Position numbers and translations under genes: made by a program
Notes under the pieces: generated by a model
Database searches by the model: none
What the model saw: the letters and a program-made list of their open reading frames with translations, nothing else
What the model was told of the DNA's origin: nothing
In this document: one piece after another, positions 50,401-53,190 of the stretch
How the letters are laid out: every line of letters starts with the position of its first letter
Numbering within the stretch: the first letter of the stretch is position 1
Origin: Liopterus haemorrhoidalis
Lineage: Eukaryota; Arthropoda; Insecta; Coleoptera; Dytiscidae
Assembly: GCA_963971575.1 (NCBI GenBank)
Contig: OZ020611.1
Coordinates: forward strand, 182,232,535-182,296,534
DNA: 64,000 nt
Reading direction: 5' to 3'

Positions 50401-52380
50401 TCCCTATGAACTTGAAATACAGACATCCCTCGACTAGTGCAAAACTCTATTTAATGCAATTTGTAGTTAGCTTTCAAATTTTGATTAGTGCGAATCACAA
50501 TTTCGATTAACGCGATATTTAAGCAAAGCTTAGGTCCTAGTAAACTGAATTTTCCGATGCTGCGAATTTAATCACTAAGGTACGAATGTAAATTCAATGA
50601 TGAAACAAAAATAATTCACACTAACTCAACTAATTAAACTATCCATACTAAAAATAAATAAAATAAAATAAATTCTTAATAATTATTATTATTGTTTTAC
50701 CAGGCTAGTCAACAAACCAAAAAAATCATGTGCCTGTTTATGCCGGCAAGGCAGCGGCACATTTTATGAGTGCTGCAACATAGGCCTTTATATCATACTA
50801 TCCGCTACAATTTGCACCGTTTTTAACACATTTTCGGATCGGAAGGAAATAGTGTTTATTTCAATAAACTTTTGCTGTAAATATAAATTACTATCCTTTG
50901 TTTTTATTCTACTTTACATTAAATTGCGATAAAAAAGAGTATATTATTATATGAGCGATTATGACAGCCATTAGCCACGAAGATAACGTTTGAGCCCACA
51001 AGCCGCAGGCGAGTGGCGCAAATCATCTGAGTGAATAATGGCCATAATCGCGAATGTAATACTATACTTTTTCCACACCTATTAACACGTTGACTGACAA
51101 GGCAATATTCAGGATTCTTGTCTCAGAAGTCAATTTGATATAGCCATATTATATTATTAAGTCAATGTACTACAAGTAATCTCGTAGTCGACGTCCTGGG
51201 CAAGAACTAACTACGAGAAAAATCGTAATTGGTAGTCAACGTGTTAAACAAATAAATTAGACTCCATGTTGCCTGCTAGCACTGCAGTTTTGGCTCCTCC
51301 CATTGCCATTGTCAAATATGATTGGATCAGCGAGAGTGATTCATGGATATGTAGGTTTGTGATTGGCCGTAAACAGTGAATTATGTAAACATTGTAGTTA
51401 TTTATGAGTACAATTTTTCACGAAAAAAAAAAGCTAATAATTGTAATATAATTAAATAGGTGTGGAAAAACGTATTTAAAAATATATTTGTTGGTATTTT
51501 CAAGGACTTGCGACGAATTATAATATTTTATATTGCTTATTAATTTCGATTGACGCGGCATTTTCAGTGAACCAATTAGTCGCACTAATCGAGGGATGTC
51601 TGTATATCACTTACCATTTACTTAACATCAGAAATGTATATAAGAAAAATTTCTAAGAGTGAAGAAAGGAATCTTCTCTGTTCGATGCAGTTTTTAAGAT
51701 TATTTAGGTTTGTATAAGAAACTTGTGAAAACTGTGGTGGATTACTTATTTTCAATACCAGAGACGTAACTATTCGCGACTACAAATAACAGTGAGACGT
51801 CTGGTGGTGACTAGCTAAATTAAACAGAAGCGTATATTTGGATAATATTTGTAGCGTGTTGTGCTGCAGTTTATGTGAATTAAGAAGTATTTTAAAATAT
51901 AGTGACTTAAATACAGTGAATTTTTGCCGAAATATTGTTTGAACAGATAAATATTAAGAAAAAACTTCTGACATATACGCTTCTCGTGCGCCATTAGCTG
52001 TTGTACGCAGCGCCGCCAACGTTAGTTTCAGTCGCGAATAGGGTCTCAAATGTAATCTTTGCTCCTGGGTCGCCATATTTTGGGTCCCGTGATACGGACG
52101 TTCAGTGGCAATAACTTCCCTGCCCTCCCTAGAGGCCTACTACAATTGTTTCGCCTAGATTATAAATTATAGTAACTGTTTTAAATATTTTATAACAAAT
52201 TCATTTTACACTATTTTTACAGATCTATATTTGAGTGATGCTTCTATCGCAGCTGTGGTTTTAGGAGTAGTTCTACTTATAATACTTATTGCAGTCATTG
52301 TGTTATGTGCACGTAACAAATATTACAGCAATCGAGATTCCAGAGACTTGCCCAGTTACAGAGGAGGAGCAAGGACGTAA
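5696..52380 (+). CDS. Spliced gene: predicted type I single-pass membrane glycoprotein (482 aa, six exons)
   Basis: Six exons with canonical acceptors and GTAAG-type donors join in matching phase: 5696-6092, 36823-37032, 38242-38464, 43153-43439, 47993-48166, 52223-52380 (1449 nt, 483 codons with stop). The product starts with a signal peptide (MVKLKIFLLFLTYVTG). N-linked sequons follow in exon 1. A cysteine-containing extracellular region, a helix at about residues 437-462 and a basic tail of about 20 residues complete it. The phrase PSIKYQYTTGC and the two-cysteine FSASCC block resemble the membrane-proximal part of VWA7-like animal proteins as I remember them, but no VWA domain is present. 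Intron 1 is 30.7 kb. Additional symmetric exons could have been missed, so the true protein may be longer. Function unknown; probably a cell-surface protein. Confidence 0.7.
6480..7190. repeat. Dispersed repeat with a GTCT microsatellite
   Basis: A (gtctgtct/gtccgtct)n stretch at 6617-6702 is followed by acacgtgcagagcaaattcg and ttcatatttaagcttctgcc. This order is the inverse of the repeat at 43870-47780 (aagcttaaatatgaagtttc … cacgagtccacggacc … (gaca)n). It lies in intron 1. No coding capacity. Confidence 0.65.
7260..7438. repeat. tttgaaatac repeat region split by the Tigger insertion
   Basis: Iterated tttgaaatac/gtatttgaaa motifs, continuing on the other side of the Tigger element (10190-10235: actttgaaatattagtgaaa). 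The element therefore landed inside this older repeat. Confidence 0.5.
7441..10187 (-). mobile_element. Tigger/pogo-type DNA transposon (2747 bp)
   Basis: The left end GGGGAGACTGGGGTAATGGC and the right end, reverse complemented GGGGAGACTGGGGTAATGCC, are flanked by TA at 7439-7440 and 10188-10189. Extra copies of the ggggtaatg motif lie inside both ends (about 7646, 9756, 9795-9820, 10150), likely transposase-binding sites. It carries one transposase gene on the minus strand, preceded by a 3' splice site. Confidence 0.9.
7871..9724 (-). pseudogene. Tigger-like transposase, frameshifted
   Basis: The start is best placed at the ATG ending at 9724 (MPRNRVRTTEK), directly after a 3' splice site (cttgtttcag); the open frame upstream runs into terminal-repeat sequence. 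Order: an N-terminal Psq/CENP-B helix-turn-helix (SIRKASNQYAIPFSTLQGRL), then the DDE domain with NVDETG, LILDNHTSH and LQPLDVTF; the last two aspartates are 36 residues apart (DD35D by my count). The first frame ends at TAA 8624-8626. One base of frame change there restores VATISKATSGF and TGIHPFNPSIFSDEDF to about 8187. Two more frame changes (near 8190 and 8130) lead to a cysteine-rich C-terminus at about 7871-8010 (CFYC … CTIC … WAHQAC), a PHD-like zinc module. Family and fold are clear; this copy should be inactive. Confidence 0.85.
10545..10800. repeat. GC-rich transposon fragments (gcgcccc motifs)
   Basis: Short GC-rich blocks (ccgcgccccgggcag, tggcgccctcag, gacgccccaggcaac, ccggccctg) in AT-rich sequence, as in the termini of the hAT-like elements at 2501 and 20029. 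I could not pair the ends. Confidence 0.35.
10818..10991. mobile_element. Short TIR element, CAGTGGCGGACTGGC type (174 bp)
   Basis: Left end CAGTGGCGGACTGGC and right end gccagtccgctactg are inverted copies. The interior is GC-rich with iterated gggccgg motifs. The flanking 8-mers match only partly. hAT-like by its CAG ends. Confidence 0.6.
11045..11110. repeat. Fragment of the CAGAGCCGC hAT-like element
   Basis: cagagccgcagtaacggggg followed by ggcggaggggacgacc matches the reverse complement of the right end of the element at 20029-20384. Only one end is present. Confidence 0.5.
11248..11290. repeat. Tc1-like terminal fragment
   Basis: tatacagccttggacaaatg followed by tatggagcacc resembles the outer end of insect Tc1-like elements (…cttggacaaa…gagcacc). 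Only one end is visible, so this is a remnant. Confidence 0.35.
11398..11652. repeat. Inverted repeat with about 85-bp arms
   Basis: cgatccatcctgcgaagatc (from 11401) and its inverse gatcttcgtaggatgggtcg (to 11650) open two long arms. These continue through aactcagtatttaaat / atttaaatattgagtt and the gaaag/ctttc region with some divergence. Probably a foldback MITE; target duplication not determined. Confidence 0.55.
11855..12370 (+). repeat. About 1-kb TIR element family, copy B (partial)
   Basis: It starts with the palindrome gtgtgaatattcacac and cagggtttcgcaggtat, then shares the block ttaaatacaacatttgtc… and the poly-A stretch with copies A and C. It holds a tRNA-like cassette and continues into cacaaaaaatgcgtt and aattcctgttgtactatt. 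It is cut off near 12370, before the (GACA)-containing end. Confidence 0.6.
12128..12205 (-). other. tRNA-like cassette inside repeat copy B
   Basis: On the minus strand the segment has an A-box-like stretch (gatggcttaatgggttagag) and a B-box-like stretch (gtttcgagttcgagtac). It sits exactly where copies A and C hold their own, differing, tRNA-like segments. No complete cloverleaf is convincing. Confidence 0.45.
12545..12600. repeat. One end of a TAGGCGGAACTAG-family MITE
   Basis: aatctagttccgcctaaagg followed by tttgaaatagcc matches the right end of the complete copy at 21846-22237. Confidence 0.5.
12830..13300. repeat. C-run and gagccccc…aagaaaa degenerate repeats
   Basis: Two long C-runs (about 12834 and 12973), then about nine degenerate units of the type ttggttctgagccccc + ataagaaaaaa, 30-45 bp each. 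No coding signal. Confidence 0.65.
13440..15090. repeat. Minisatellite field, 19-24-bp units (aatgggggcaatacatacaa type)
   Basis: Three blocks of tandem units: 13680-13990, 14065-14470 (including a homogeneous run of 19-mers, tggggcaatacatataaa) and 14650-15060. They are separated by a recurring non-minisatellite spacer at about 13600-13670, 13990-14075 and 14545-14635 (cagcaatagcagcaatcagc … caatacatacaaaataagc). A (caataaaacacaaaaa)n array precedes them (13470-13600). The long open frames on both strands come only from the periodic sequence. Confidence 0.9.
15400..15590. repeat. About 31-bp tandem repeat
   Basis: Five to six units of aataaccaaactctggacc + ttctctgggggg. Units differ at one to three bases. 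Confidence 0.8.
15596..15840. repeat. Direct repeat, two copies about 178 bp apart
   Basis: The block from 15598 (aaattttctgtatttaaaac … tatgcta … attatcagaaacttctt) recurs from 15776 to 15840 with one small deletion. A local tandem duplication of about 178 bp. Confidence 0.65.
16370..16800. other. GC-raised block of unknown nature
   Basis: Less AT-rich than its surroundings, with stop-poor stretches on the minus strand but no domain I recognise. It could be untranslated or terminal-repeat sequence of a retroelement, or a host non-coding exon. Nothing in it decides between these. Confidence 0.3.
16883..17010. mobile_element. 128-bp MITE, PIF/Harbinger-like
   Basis: Nearly the whole element is an inverted repeat: TGGCGGGTTGCTAA at the left, ttagcaacccgcca at the right, and arms meeting around tgtatgttgtaacata. 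It is flanked by TAA at 16880-16882 and 17011-17013, the 3-bp TWA-type target duplication of PIF/Harbinger elements. Confidence 0.75.
17060..17430. other. Second GC-raised block of unknown nature
   Basis: Contains ctcggtcggtcag, a region rich in acccatccgttgggtagtag-type inverted motifs, and ctccctcggctaggccg. No protein domain is recognisable on either strand. It may belong with 16370-16800 to one retroelement interrupted by the MITE at 16883, but no matching terminal repeats were found. Confidence 0.3.
17431..18200. other. AT-rich intronic DNA, no gene identified
   Basis: Short open stretches only. The segment near 17660-17810 encodes a peptide with several cysteines if read on +, but there is no recognised domain or convincing splice site. 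Confidence 0.4.
18200..18640. repeat. Three diverged units around 'agctnnccccccaagacaata'
   Basis: Similar blocks start near 18220, 18490 and 18575. Each has ggcag/gtag…agct, a C-run, aagacaata and, in the first two, gtacgcgtgtg / gtaagcgtgtg. These are old internal duplications of an unidentified repeat. Confidence 0.45.
18880..19080. repeat. A-rich degenerate tandem repeat (aaaaaattgactct)
   Basis: About 12-16-bp units built on aaaaaattgactc/tataaaa. Similar in style to the larger field at 20590-21840. Confidence 0.6.
19670..19805. repeat. About 34-bp tandem repeat
   Basis: Units of the type ctgattggttccttatcctg + cttggctcctgtc repeat three to four times with point changes. Confidence 0.75.
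20029..20384. mobile_element. hAT-like MITE, CAGAGCCGC family, carrying the 39-bp minisatellite
   Basis: The left end CAGAGCCGCAGTAAGG and the right end, reverse complemented CAGAGCCGCACTATGG, are flanked by a perfect 8-bp duplication TTGACATT (20021-20028 and 20385-20392), the hAT hallmark. The interior holds GC-rich gcgccc blocks and, at 20105-20290, four to five units of the minisatellite (cctcacctcccaaa…gagcaaaa). Confidence 0.85.
20590..21840. repeat. A-rich degenerate tandem array (about 1.25 kb)
   Basis: Loosely periodic phrases such as gagttcaaaaaactgacatt, aaaaatttactaaaaatt and gtttaaaaaaa recur with no fixed unit length. A longer-range period (blocks reading 'gagttt…tactacaa…ttactaaa…gagtgtc') may be present. 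No coding potential. Confidence 0.7.
21846..22237. mobile_element. MITE of the TAGGCGGAACTAG family, complete copy (392 bp)
   Basis: Left end ggctatttcaaacgtttagg + cggaacta; right end tagtcccgcctataggtttg + gaatagcc, its inverse. The interior includes ttgcttgggttatttcatg, also found in the copy near 26005-26345. Confidence 0.75.
22300..24140. other. AT-rich intronic DNA without identified features
   Basis: No recognisable gene or bounded element. A slightly GC-richer patch lies at 22380-22560 and another at 23500-23620, neither with a domain. Homopolymer A/T runs are common. Confidence 0.5.
24471..24929. mobile_element. CAGGGTGTTTG-family short element (459 bp)
   Basis: Ends CAGGGTGTTTGTTTGAAACG and cgtttcaaacaaacaccctg are inverted; the match extends about 75 bp (…gatacaaaaaatcttcagaa…/…ttctgaagattttttgtatc…). 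TA flanks both sides. The inverse arm of the host repeat at about 29050 (gacatatttttggcaaaaa) shows the unoccupied site. A longer relative with coding remnants lies at 48699-50312. Confidence 0.85.
26005..26345. repeat. TAGGCGGAACTAG-family MITE, partial
   Basis: The left end agtaaagtctgttccaaacg + attaggcggaactag is intact. The interior ends with aaataacccaagcaaggtcc, the inverse of ggaccttgcttgggttattt at 21911, so about one end and half of the body are present. Confidence 0.6.
26950..27160. mobile_element. MITE with about 50-bp inverted ends, copy 2
   Basis: taccatgagttcaaaaagaa … and … ttctttttgaagtcagggta share ends and interior (aaaagtaatgtcaacag, tttatttttccatagccaa) with the copy at 1840-2040. 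Flanked by TA/TATA. Confidence 0.75.
27290..28640. repeat. 290-bp satellite array with dimeric (about 582-bp) organisation
   Basis: The landmark gaaatacgacgggatgta starts at 27306, 27589, 27880, 28171 and 28461, giving spacings of 283, 291, 291 and 290. Units alternate in the preceding words (aactcaacaaacacagg versus atctcaacaatcacagg), so the higher-order period is about 582 bp. Related single units in the opposite orientation lie at 35160-35310 and 35560-35740. Confidence 0.85.
29231..29667. repeat. Near-perfect palindrome, 144-bp arms, 149-bp spacer
   Basis: Left arm 29231-29374 and right arm 29524-29667 are reverse complements with one mismatch by my reading (acggattg versus acgtattg). 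The spacer holds a short (ta)n and a Penelope-terminus-like motif (gagacgtttcgactgtg … ccagtcatcttcag). The outer part of each arm derives from the foldback repeat. The right arm ends at the (TA)n into which the LINE inserted. Confidence 0.85.
29671..29693. repeat. (TA)n at the 5' side of the LINE
   Basis: 23 bases of alternating TA directly before the first LINE-specific sequence (gggtacggcagcgatgctcg). Matches the longer (TA)n after the LINE 3' end. Confidence 0.9.
29694..33435 (+). mobile_element. R4/R2-group non-LTR retrotransposon in a (TA)n target (about 3.74 kb)
   Basis: A single-ORF LINE with reverse transcriptase and a C-terminal restriction-like endonuclease, a layout known from the R2, R4/Dong, NeSL and CRE clades. 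A GC-richer 5' region of about 170 nt precedes the open frame and a 3' UTR of about 140 nt follows it. It has no poly-A; instead (TA)n stands on both sides, suggesting microsatellite-targeted integration. It sits in intron 1 in sense orientation to the host gene. Confidence 0.85.
29985..33293 (+). CDS. LINE ORF: Myb-like/RT/CCHC/restriction-like endonuclease polyprotein (intact)
   Basis: One uninterrupted frame. It is open from 29862 (after TAA 29859-29861) but has no ATG before the RT domain core; the start given is a GTG. Near the N-terminus is a Myb-like W…R…LW pattern (WTPDSRRQLL … HKLWCES). The RT domain spans about residues 330-650: PQNYRPITCLN near 390, AKAFDSTSH near 470, GVFQGDSLSPLLF near 525 and the catalytic FYMDDLKLYA near 571. 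A CCHC finger CRAC…HLLSAC lies near 905. The endonuclease follows near 990-1010 (KPDIVLLDHETREMFVIEF, the PD…D/ExK pattern). It makes cDNA by target-primed reverse transcription. YMDD and length fit R4/Dong-like elements better than R2, but the clade is my judgement. Confidence 0.88.
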   Translation: MWTPDSRRQLLTCYEAASPGRRGYMKRLHKLWCESRPELSYMSQQQLRNHVEFLRLSAQPQDAETGNGSVRTPPRRRCFLPRTPPSTPNDLRPGFLAAVATAESRPIEIHHKRAIRAEDLARMNDILEEHLSPASSLWNIDCAVYAAASIFCPKRPNPSGMDNDTRRIEQISFKMTQARREASRIQCVIDVLQENRPPSRKQKSFIKMLHLRYHTTKQSTLLLIKQKSVDSLRALSVARNRLVNKQRWVRENNIFRSNPSRLFKPNPPTVRVPPTVEETETFWRNIYEEAVVLEDSPVIEQFQRFCNRSLNESLDVPPVTSAEIGRILSSSKSYAAPGVDAINNFWWKSFPCVHEHLARIFTEYIRGTMPIPPWLVEGRTVLIPKKGDLSKPQNYRPITCLNTLYKVFTTALNERILSSIGPVWNQIYEQKGSKRGLAGCKDNILIDRCICHDAVAHLRNLSMAWVDYAKAFDSTSHQLLLKLFECLKVHPDIVRCLANIMALWRTKFTLRSGKEVLHTEWVHYRRGVFQGDSLSPLLFCISLLPLSVQLRNGNGYSCGPPGRRRHKVTHLFYMDDLKLYASNQCDLQSALDTVQNYSKAVGMKFGLDKCAVLHIKRGRGVGKGADVQLVDRSIIHHLDAGETYMFLGIAQSRLQDAHSVKKSLRSKYKSLLRRIWSSQLSGRNKITATNMLAVPILSYTFGVLKWNVKELQSLDIETRKIMNIHRSLHKKSSLQRIYLPRRLGGRGLQNLESLQGRIVLGTTIRALRSGDPLMQLVTTHEFAGKGAFLFQAARRAADNLGLAELAPNRRFAGIPMLNEEYRQISESIKKAEQHMLLEEHMSKHLHSTFFQVIREQSLSRKLTFAFLRSAGLGSEVEGFIFACQDGVLSTLAYRKNILQEDISHTCRACKIHPETLTHLLSACPFYAVTHYIYRHNAALRVVYYHLRQHYGIDTTRVIPYAPGDIEEVVENSRCRIYWNYSMSTSRPLQATKPDIVLLDHETREMFVIEFSCPAEKNMSLKEVEKREKYSDLLYELRQMYPEHRIKLVVLIMGVLGGTKASFEQELNIIPACRSVSSSLVCRVQKACLPGSLRTLKTHGVVH
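33436..33491. repeat. (TA)n microsatellite at the 3' side of the LINE
   Basis: About 56 bases of uninterrupted TA immediately after ccaataccacc at the LINE 3' end. Followed by unrelated sequence (aaaagccctaattcctgtg). Confidence 0.95.
33618..34252. mobile_element. TIR element with about 55-bp ends (635 bp)
   Basis: Left arm gctaagcacataatgaagca + gagagcaaagcatcgatgaaa; right arm gctttcatcgctggtttgct + ctctgcttcactatgtgtttagccttagc. Iterated tcgctttgctc motifs lie inside. Non-coding. Superfamily undetermined. Confidence 0.65.
34690..35050. repeat. Two adjacent minisatellites
   Basis: At 34700-34890: degenerate units around ggcccaacggcc and aatttagaaaatggt. At 34910-35050: six to seven units of ctacattttagaccttttttt type (about 21-25 bp). 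Confidence 0.8.
35160..35745 (-). repeat. Satellite-related single units
   Basis: Two blocks (35160-35335 and 35560-35745) match the 290-bp satellite monomer of 27290-28640 in reverse orientation (…aggaccaatgagatatcgac…tacaaaggttatccatacaa…atttcaggatt). They are diverged and separated by unrelated sequence. Confidence 0.65.
36215..36400. repeat. 16-bp tandem repeat ttgattattttgttct
   Basis: About ten imperfect units (ttttgattattttgttc), with a triplet microsatellite (taa)n at 36530-36560 and an (at)n at 36652-36674 further on. Confidence 0.8.
36823..37032 (+). CDS. Exon 2 of the membrane-protein gene
   Basis: A pyrimidine-rich acceptor (ttttgatatatttgcag) precedes AT GTA CCA GTA. The exon encodes about 70 residues without stops (VTEPLELHDVLFVETIVLNN …), acidic then lysine-rich near the end. 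It ends G|GTAAGA in phase 1. Joining exon 3 (AG AGC ATG) gives Glu-Ser-Met. Confidence 0.7.
37033..38241 (+). other. Intron 2 of the membrane-protein gene
   Basis: Bounded by GTAAGA and a tttacag acceptor. It includes a slightly GC-richer piece at 37080-37330 (gggcccggacatacctgtg … gtagcgagcc) that is probably a repeat. No ORF of note. Confidence 0.6.
38242..38464 (+). CDS. Exon 3 of the membrane-protein gene
   Basis: Acceptor ttatacatatttacag, donor TT|GTAAGT (perfect consensus). It encodes about 74 residues: a polar opening, then a beta-strand-like stretch (SIPKIIFDVTSNSDIAIRV) ending ILRDVVPK. The two trailing bases TT join the first base of exon 4 (A) to give Leu, so the phases agree. 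Confidence 0.7.
38500..38760. repeat. Fragment of the foldback-type repeat
   Basis: Contains attaatgggaaccggaaaag, ttcaataggaatttttgatc and ggtatcaaaagaaagctctt, collinear with 24990-25150. It shows the TTAA site (gctcttaaaacgtag) occupied by the element at 25616-28775, here in unoccupied form. Confidence 0.65.
39630..40344 (-). mobile_element. Internally deleted mariner element (715 bp)
   Basis: Left end CGAGAGTTGCCTTTTATATT, right end reverse complemented CGAGGGTTGCCTTTTATACT; about 27-bp TIRs with two mismatches. TA flanks both sides (39628-39629, 40345-40346). Confidence 0.9.
39650..40170 (-). pseudogene. mariner transposase, central domain deleted
   Basis: Begins MELNRKHYRTIIFYNFRRGL with the two helix-turn-helix segments (LTQQQCIDELNSTFG; TTVYRWFTDFNRGR) of the mariner DNA-binding domain. 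An in-frame TAG replaces a codon after ILQDRHVI, and the frame resumes as REIKVSLGI … CSRWIPHN. It then jumps, out of frame, to the family's C-terminal CFVNWFC-type end. The catalytic DDD region is missing, so the copy cannot encode an active enzyme (the family is about 345 residues). Confidence 0.85.
40517..41801. mobile_element. Foldback element built of gacaaaattacac 13-mers (1285 bp)
   Basis: The left arm (40517-40650) is a run of units such as ggacaaaattacac, gggaagaaattacac and acgaaaattacac. The right arm (41650-41801) has the same units inverted and in the same order (…cccgtgtaattttgtccagtg). The inverted match continues inward through tttctgtttgtgttctttta, and the centre has repeated ggattaagtaa/ttacttaatcca motifs in both orientations. 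No coding capacity. Confidence 0.8.
41849..42965. mobile_element. hAT-like element, TAGAGCCCTGC family, complete copy (1117 bp)
   Basis: Ends TAGAGCCCTGCGCGGATA and …gcagggctcta are inverted. The flanking 8-mers agtatgga and tgtatgga (41841-41848, 42966-42973) differ at one base, consistent with an 8-bp hAT duplication. Subterminal atccgcatccg arrays on both sides match the copy at 3840-5004. No transposase remains. Confidence 0.8.
43153..43439 (+). CDS. Exon 4 of the membrane-protein gene
   Basis: Acceptor attaatattttgtag, donor G|GTAATA. It encodes about 95 residues of extracellular beta-sandwich character (IWIQPGQTIPVSVVTTPLP …), two cysteines near the end (TTGC … TASC), then IWSLEVKARDKESG. 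This looks like a membrane-proximal immunoglobulin/fibronectin-like fold. Family assignment is inference only. Confidence 0.75.
43978..44725. mobile_element. TTAA-target TIR element (748 bp)
   Basis: The inverted ends GGGTGCGCACAACC…tagtttcttatacaa and ttgtataagaaactaataat…ggttgtgcgtagcg extend about 55 bp. TTAA is duplicated at 43974-43977 and 44726-44729. The same repeat's next unit (about 45411: caaaagcttaaatatgaag) shows the unoccupied site. piggyBac-like by target, non-coding. Confidence 0.85.
44268..46052. repeat. Tandem duplication, first copy (1785 bp)
   Basis: Starts inside the TTAA element (tacttggtaatctattttt) and ends …gtttgacttcag. Copy 2 (46053-47864) is collinear and almost identical. 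Confidence 0.9.
44758..45057. mobile_element. TAGGGTGACC MITE carrying the 39-bp minisatellite (300 bp)
   Basis: Ends TAGGGTGACCATTT and aaatggtcaccta-type inverse (aatggtcaccct a). Perfect 8-bp duplication CCGTTTAG (44750-44757, 45058-45065), with the empty site (atccgtttaggcaaat) visible in the neighbouring repeat unit at about 45439. The interior starts with repeated gtcccgcatttt and then four inverted units of the 39-bp minisatellite (44865-45020). Confidence 0.85.
46053..47864. repeat. Tandem duplication, second copy (1812 bp)
   Basis: Same sequence as 44268-46052 except for one T fewer in a T-run and a 28-bp longer (gaca/ggca)n stretch (46900-46940), by my reading. gtactt is present at all three boundaries (44268, 46052, 47864 regions), i.e. 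6-bp microhomology. It includes second copies of the TAGGGTGACC MITE (46543-46841) and of the minisatellite (46650-46805), and a left-truncated TTAA element. Confidence 0.9.
47993..48166 (+). CDS. Exon 5 of the membrane-protein gene
   Basis: Acceptor gttgtatttattag, donor G|GTAAGT. It encodes 58 residues continuing exon 4 (GLLQLGSTPRG … DWVTGHFSASCC … IEIFATDLNNN). The paired cysteines and the final strand suggest the end of an extracellular domain. It lies only about 130 bp downstream of the tandem duplication in intron 4. Confidence 0.75.
49270..49616 (+). pseudogene. DUF4817-type helix-turn-helix protein remnant, split by a SINE
   Basis: ATG at 49270 opens a frame beginning MAYVRYSNEEMTDIFLTFGE and continuing CQINSFRVQQRYQEKYPESK, the pattern of the arthropod DUF4817 N-terminal helix-turn-helix (YS…E…DM…YGE…A…YAERFP). 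The SINE at 49394 interrupts it. Past it, a shifted frame reads LEHRVRTAIREIQEY and a stop. The rest of the protein is gone. In other insects this domain occurs in transposon-encoded proteins, as I recall; its presence between these TIRs suggests the family's autonomous members encode it. Confidence 0.65.
49394..49544 (-). mobile_element. tRNA-derived SINE (151 bp)
   Basis: Minus strand: head ccgatcggcatagcgtagtg (A box), gggttcaaatcccgtcc (B box), a short body and a poly-A tail at 49394-49402. Perfect 13-bp target duplication gaaagtaaaggtt (49381-49393, 49545-49557). Confidence 0.85.
50420..51602. mobile_element. Tigger-like TIR element (1183 bp) with nested MITE
   Basis: Ends CAGACATCCCTCGACTAGTG and, reverse complemented, CAGACATCCCTCGATTAGTG. 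TA flanks both (50418-50419, 51603-51604). Subterminal copies of attagtgcga/cgcactaatc support a pogo-type element. No transposase frame remains. The inner piece 51067-51470 has its own inverted borders (tttttccacacctatt/aataggtgtggaaaaa). Confidence 0.75.
51086..51243. mobile_element. piggyBac-like MITE (158 bp)
   Basis: CACGTTGACTGAC … gtagtcaacgtg inverted ends flanked by TTAA (51082-51085, 51244-51247). Nested in the Tigger-like element. Confidence 0.75.
52223..52380 (+). CDS. Exon 6: transmembrane helix, cytoplasmic tail and stop
   Basis: Acceptor ctatttttacag, then AT CTA TAT. It encodes a strongly hydrophobic helix (SIAAVVLGVVLLIILIAVIV) followed by a charged tail (CARNKYYSNRDSRD …) and TAA at 52378-52380. 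The basic residues after the helix fit a type I topology with an intracellular C-terminus. An AATAAA lies 130 bases downstream. Confidence 0.75.
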
Positions 52381-52509
52381 CTAATGTATTGTTACTGACT
52401 GGAATATTTTTTAATATTATTTTATATCAGTTATTGTAGTTATGGTATTGTATGTTACCATCTAAAAATTAAACATTATATTCTTATTTTTTATTATAAA
52501 TAACTTATC

Positions 52510-52515
52510 AATAAA
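52510..52515 (+). terminator. Polyadenylation signal AATAAA of the membrane-protein gene
   Basis: AATAAA lies 130 nt after the stop codon in AT-rich sequence and is followed within 30 bases by a T/G-rich stretch (tttatttgtttctg). A MITE starts at 52542, close to the expected cleavage site. Confidence 0.6.
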
Positions 52516-52541
52516 CTTTATTTGTTTCTGAAATGGTATAC

Positions 52542-52893
52542 TAGAGCTCGTTCAACTTAACTTCAGTGCAGGCAGATGGTACCGACTCTCCTGCGCAGAA
52601 TTCCTTTAATACATTTTAATGGCGCCACTTACTTTGATTTGTTTTTGACTACGCGTATTGTGCGATGTTGTTTGTTTATTTCCATTATTATTATTTATTT
52701 CTCGTACGTTTCAAGGTATACCGTGTACTAAAATTAGTAAAAATGTATTTGAAATACATGATTTTGTTTGTTTGGTATCTACAATAATTGTTTATAACCC
52801 TTATGTACGTCTATGTGATCGGCTGTTTTCTCGCGCAGAATTGATGACGTAATTTATGATACCCTGTACTGAAGTTAAGTTGAACGAGCTCTA
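52542..52893. mobile_element. MITE with 28-bp ends just past the gene (352 bp)
   Basis: Ends TAGAGCTCGTTCAACTTAAC + ttcagtgc and, inverted, gttaagttgaacgagctcta. It begins 27 bases after the poly(A) signal of the membrane-protein gene. Target duplication unclear (TATA/TAAT). Confidence 0.75.
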
Positions 52894-53190
52894 TAATGGA
52901 ATATTATATGCAAGAAGAATTATTTATGCAATTTGAGCGAATTTTCGTACTAGACGTGAGATAAGTTCCAAAACCGCTGCACTAGATCAGGGGTCCGTGA
53001 GACTAATACGGTCCGCTAAAGGATTTTATGCGGCCCACCAGTAAGAAAATATTTACTTTTCTTATTCCCCATAGTCAAGACATTACTGCCTGCGCTGCAT
53101 TAAGCTTCTTACACACTAGGCGTATTTATCTCACATAAGTCCTCCACCTTGTTCTGTTAATTGTCAGCTCCTTCGATGTGTCCTATATAC

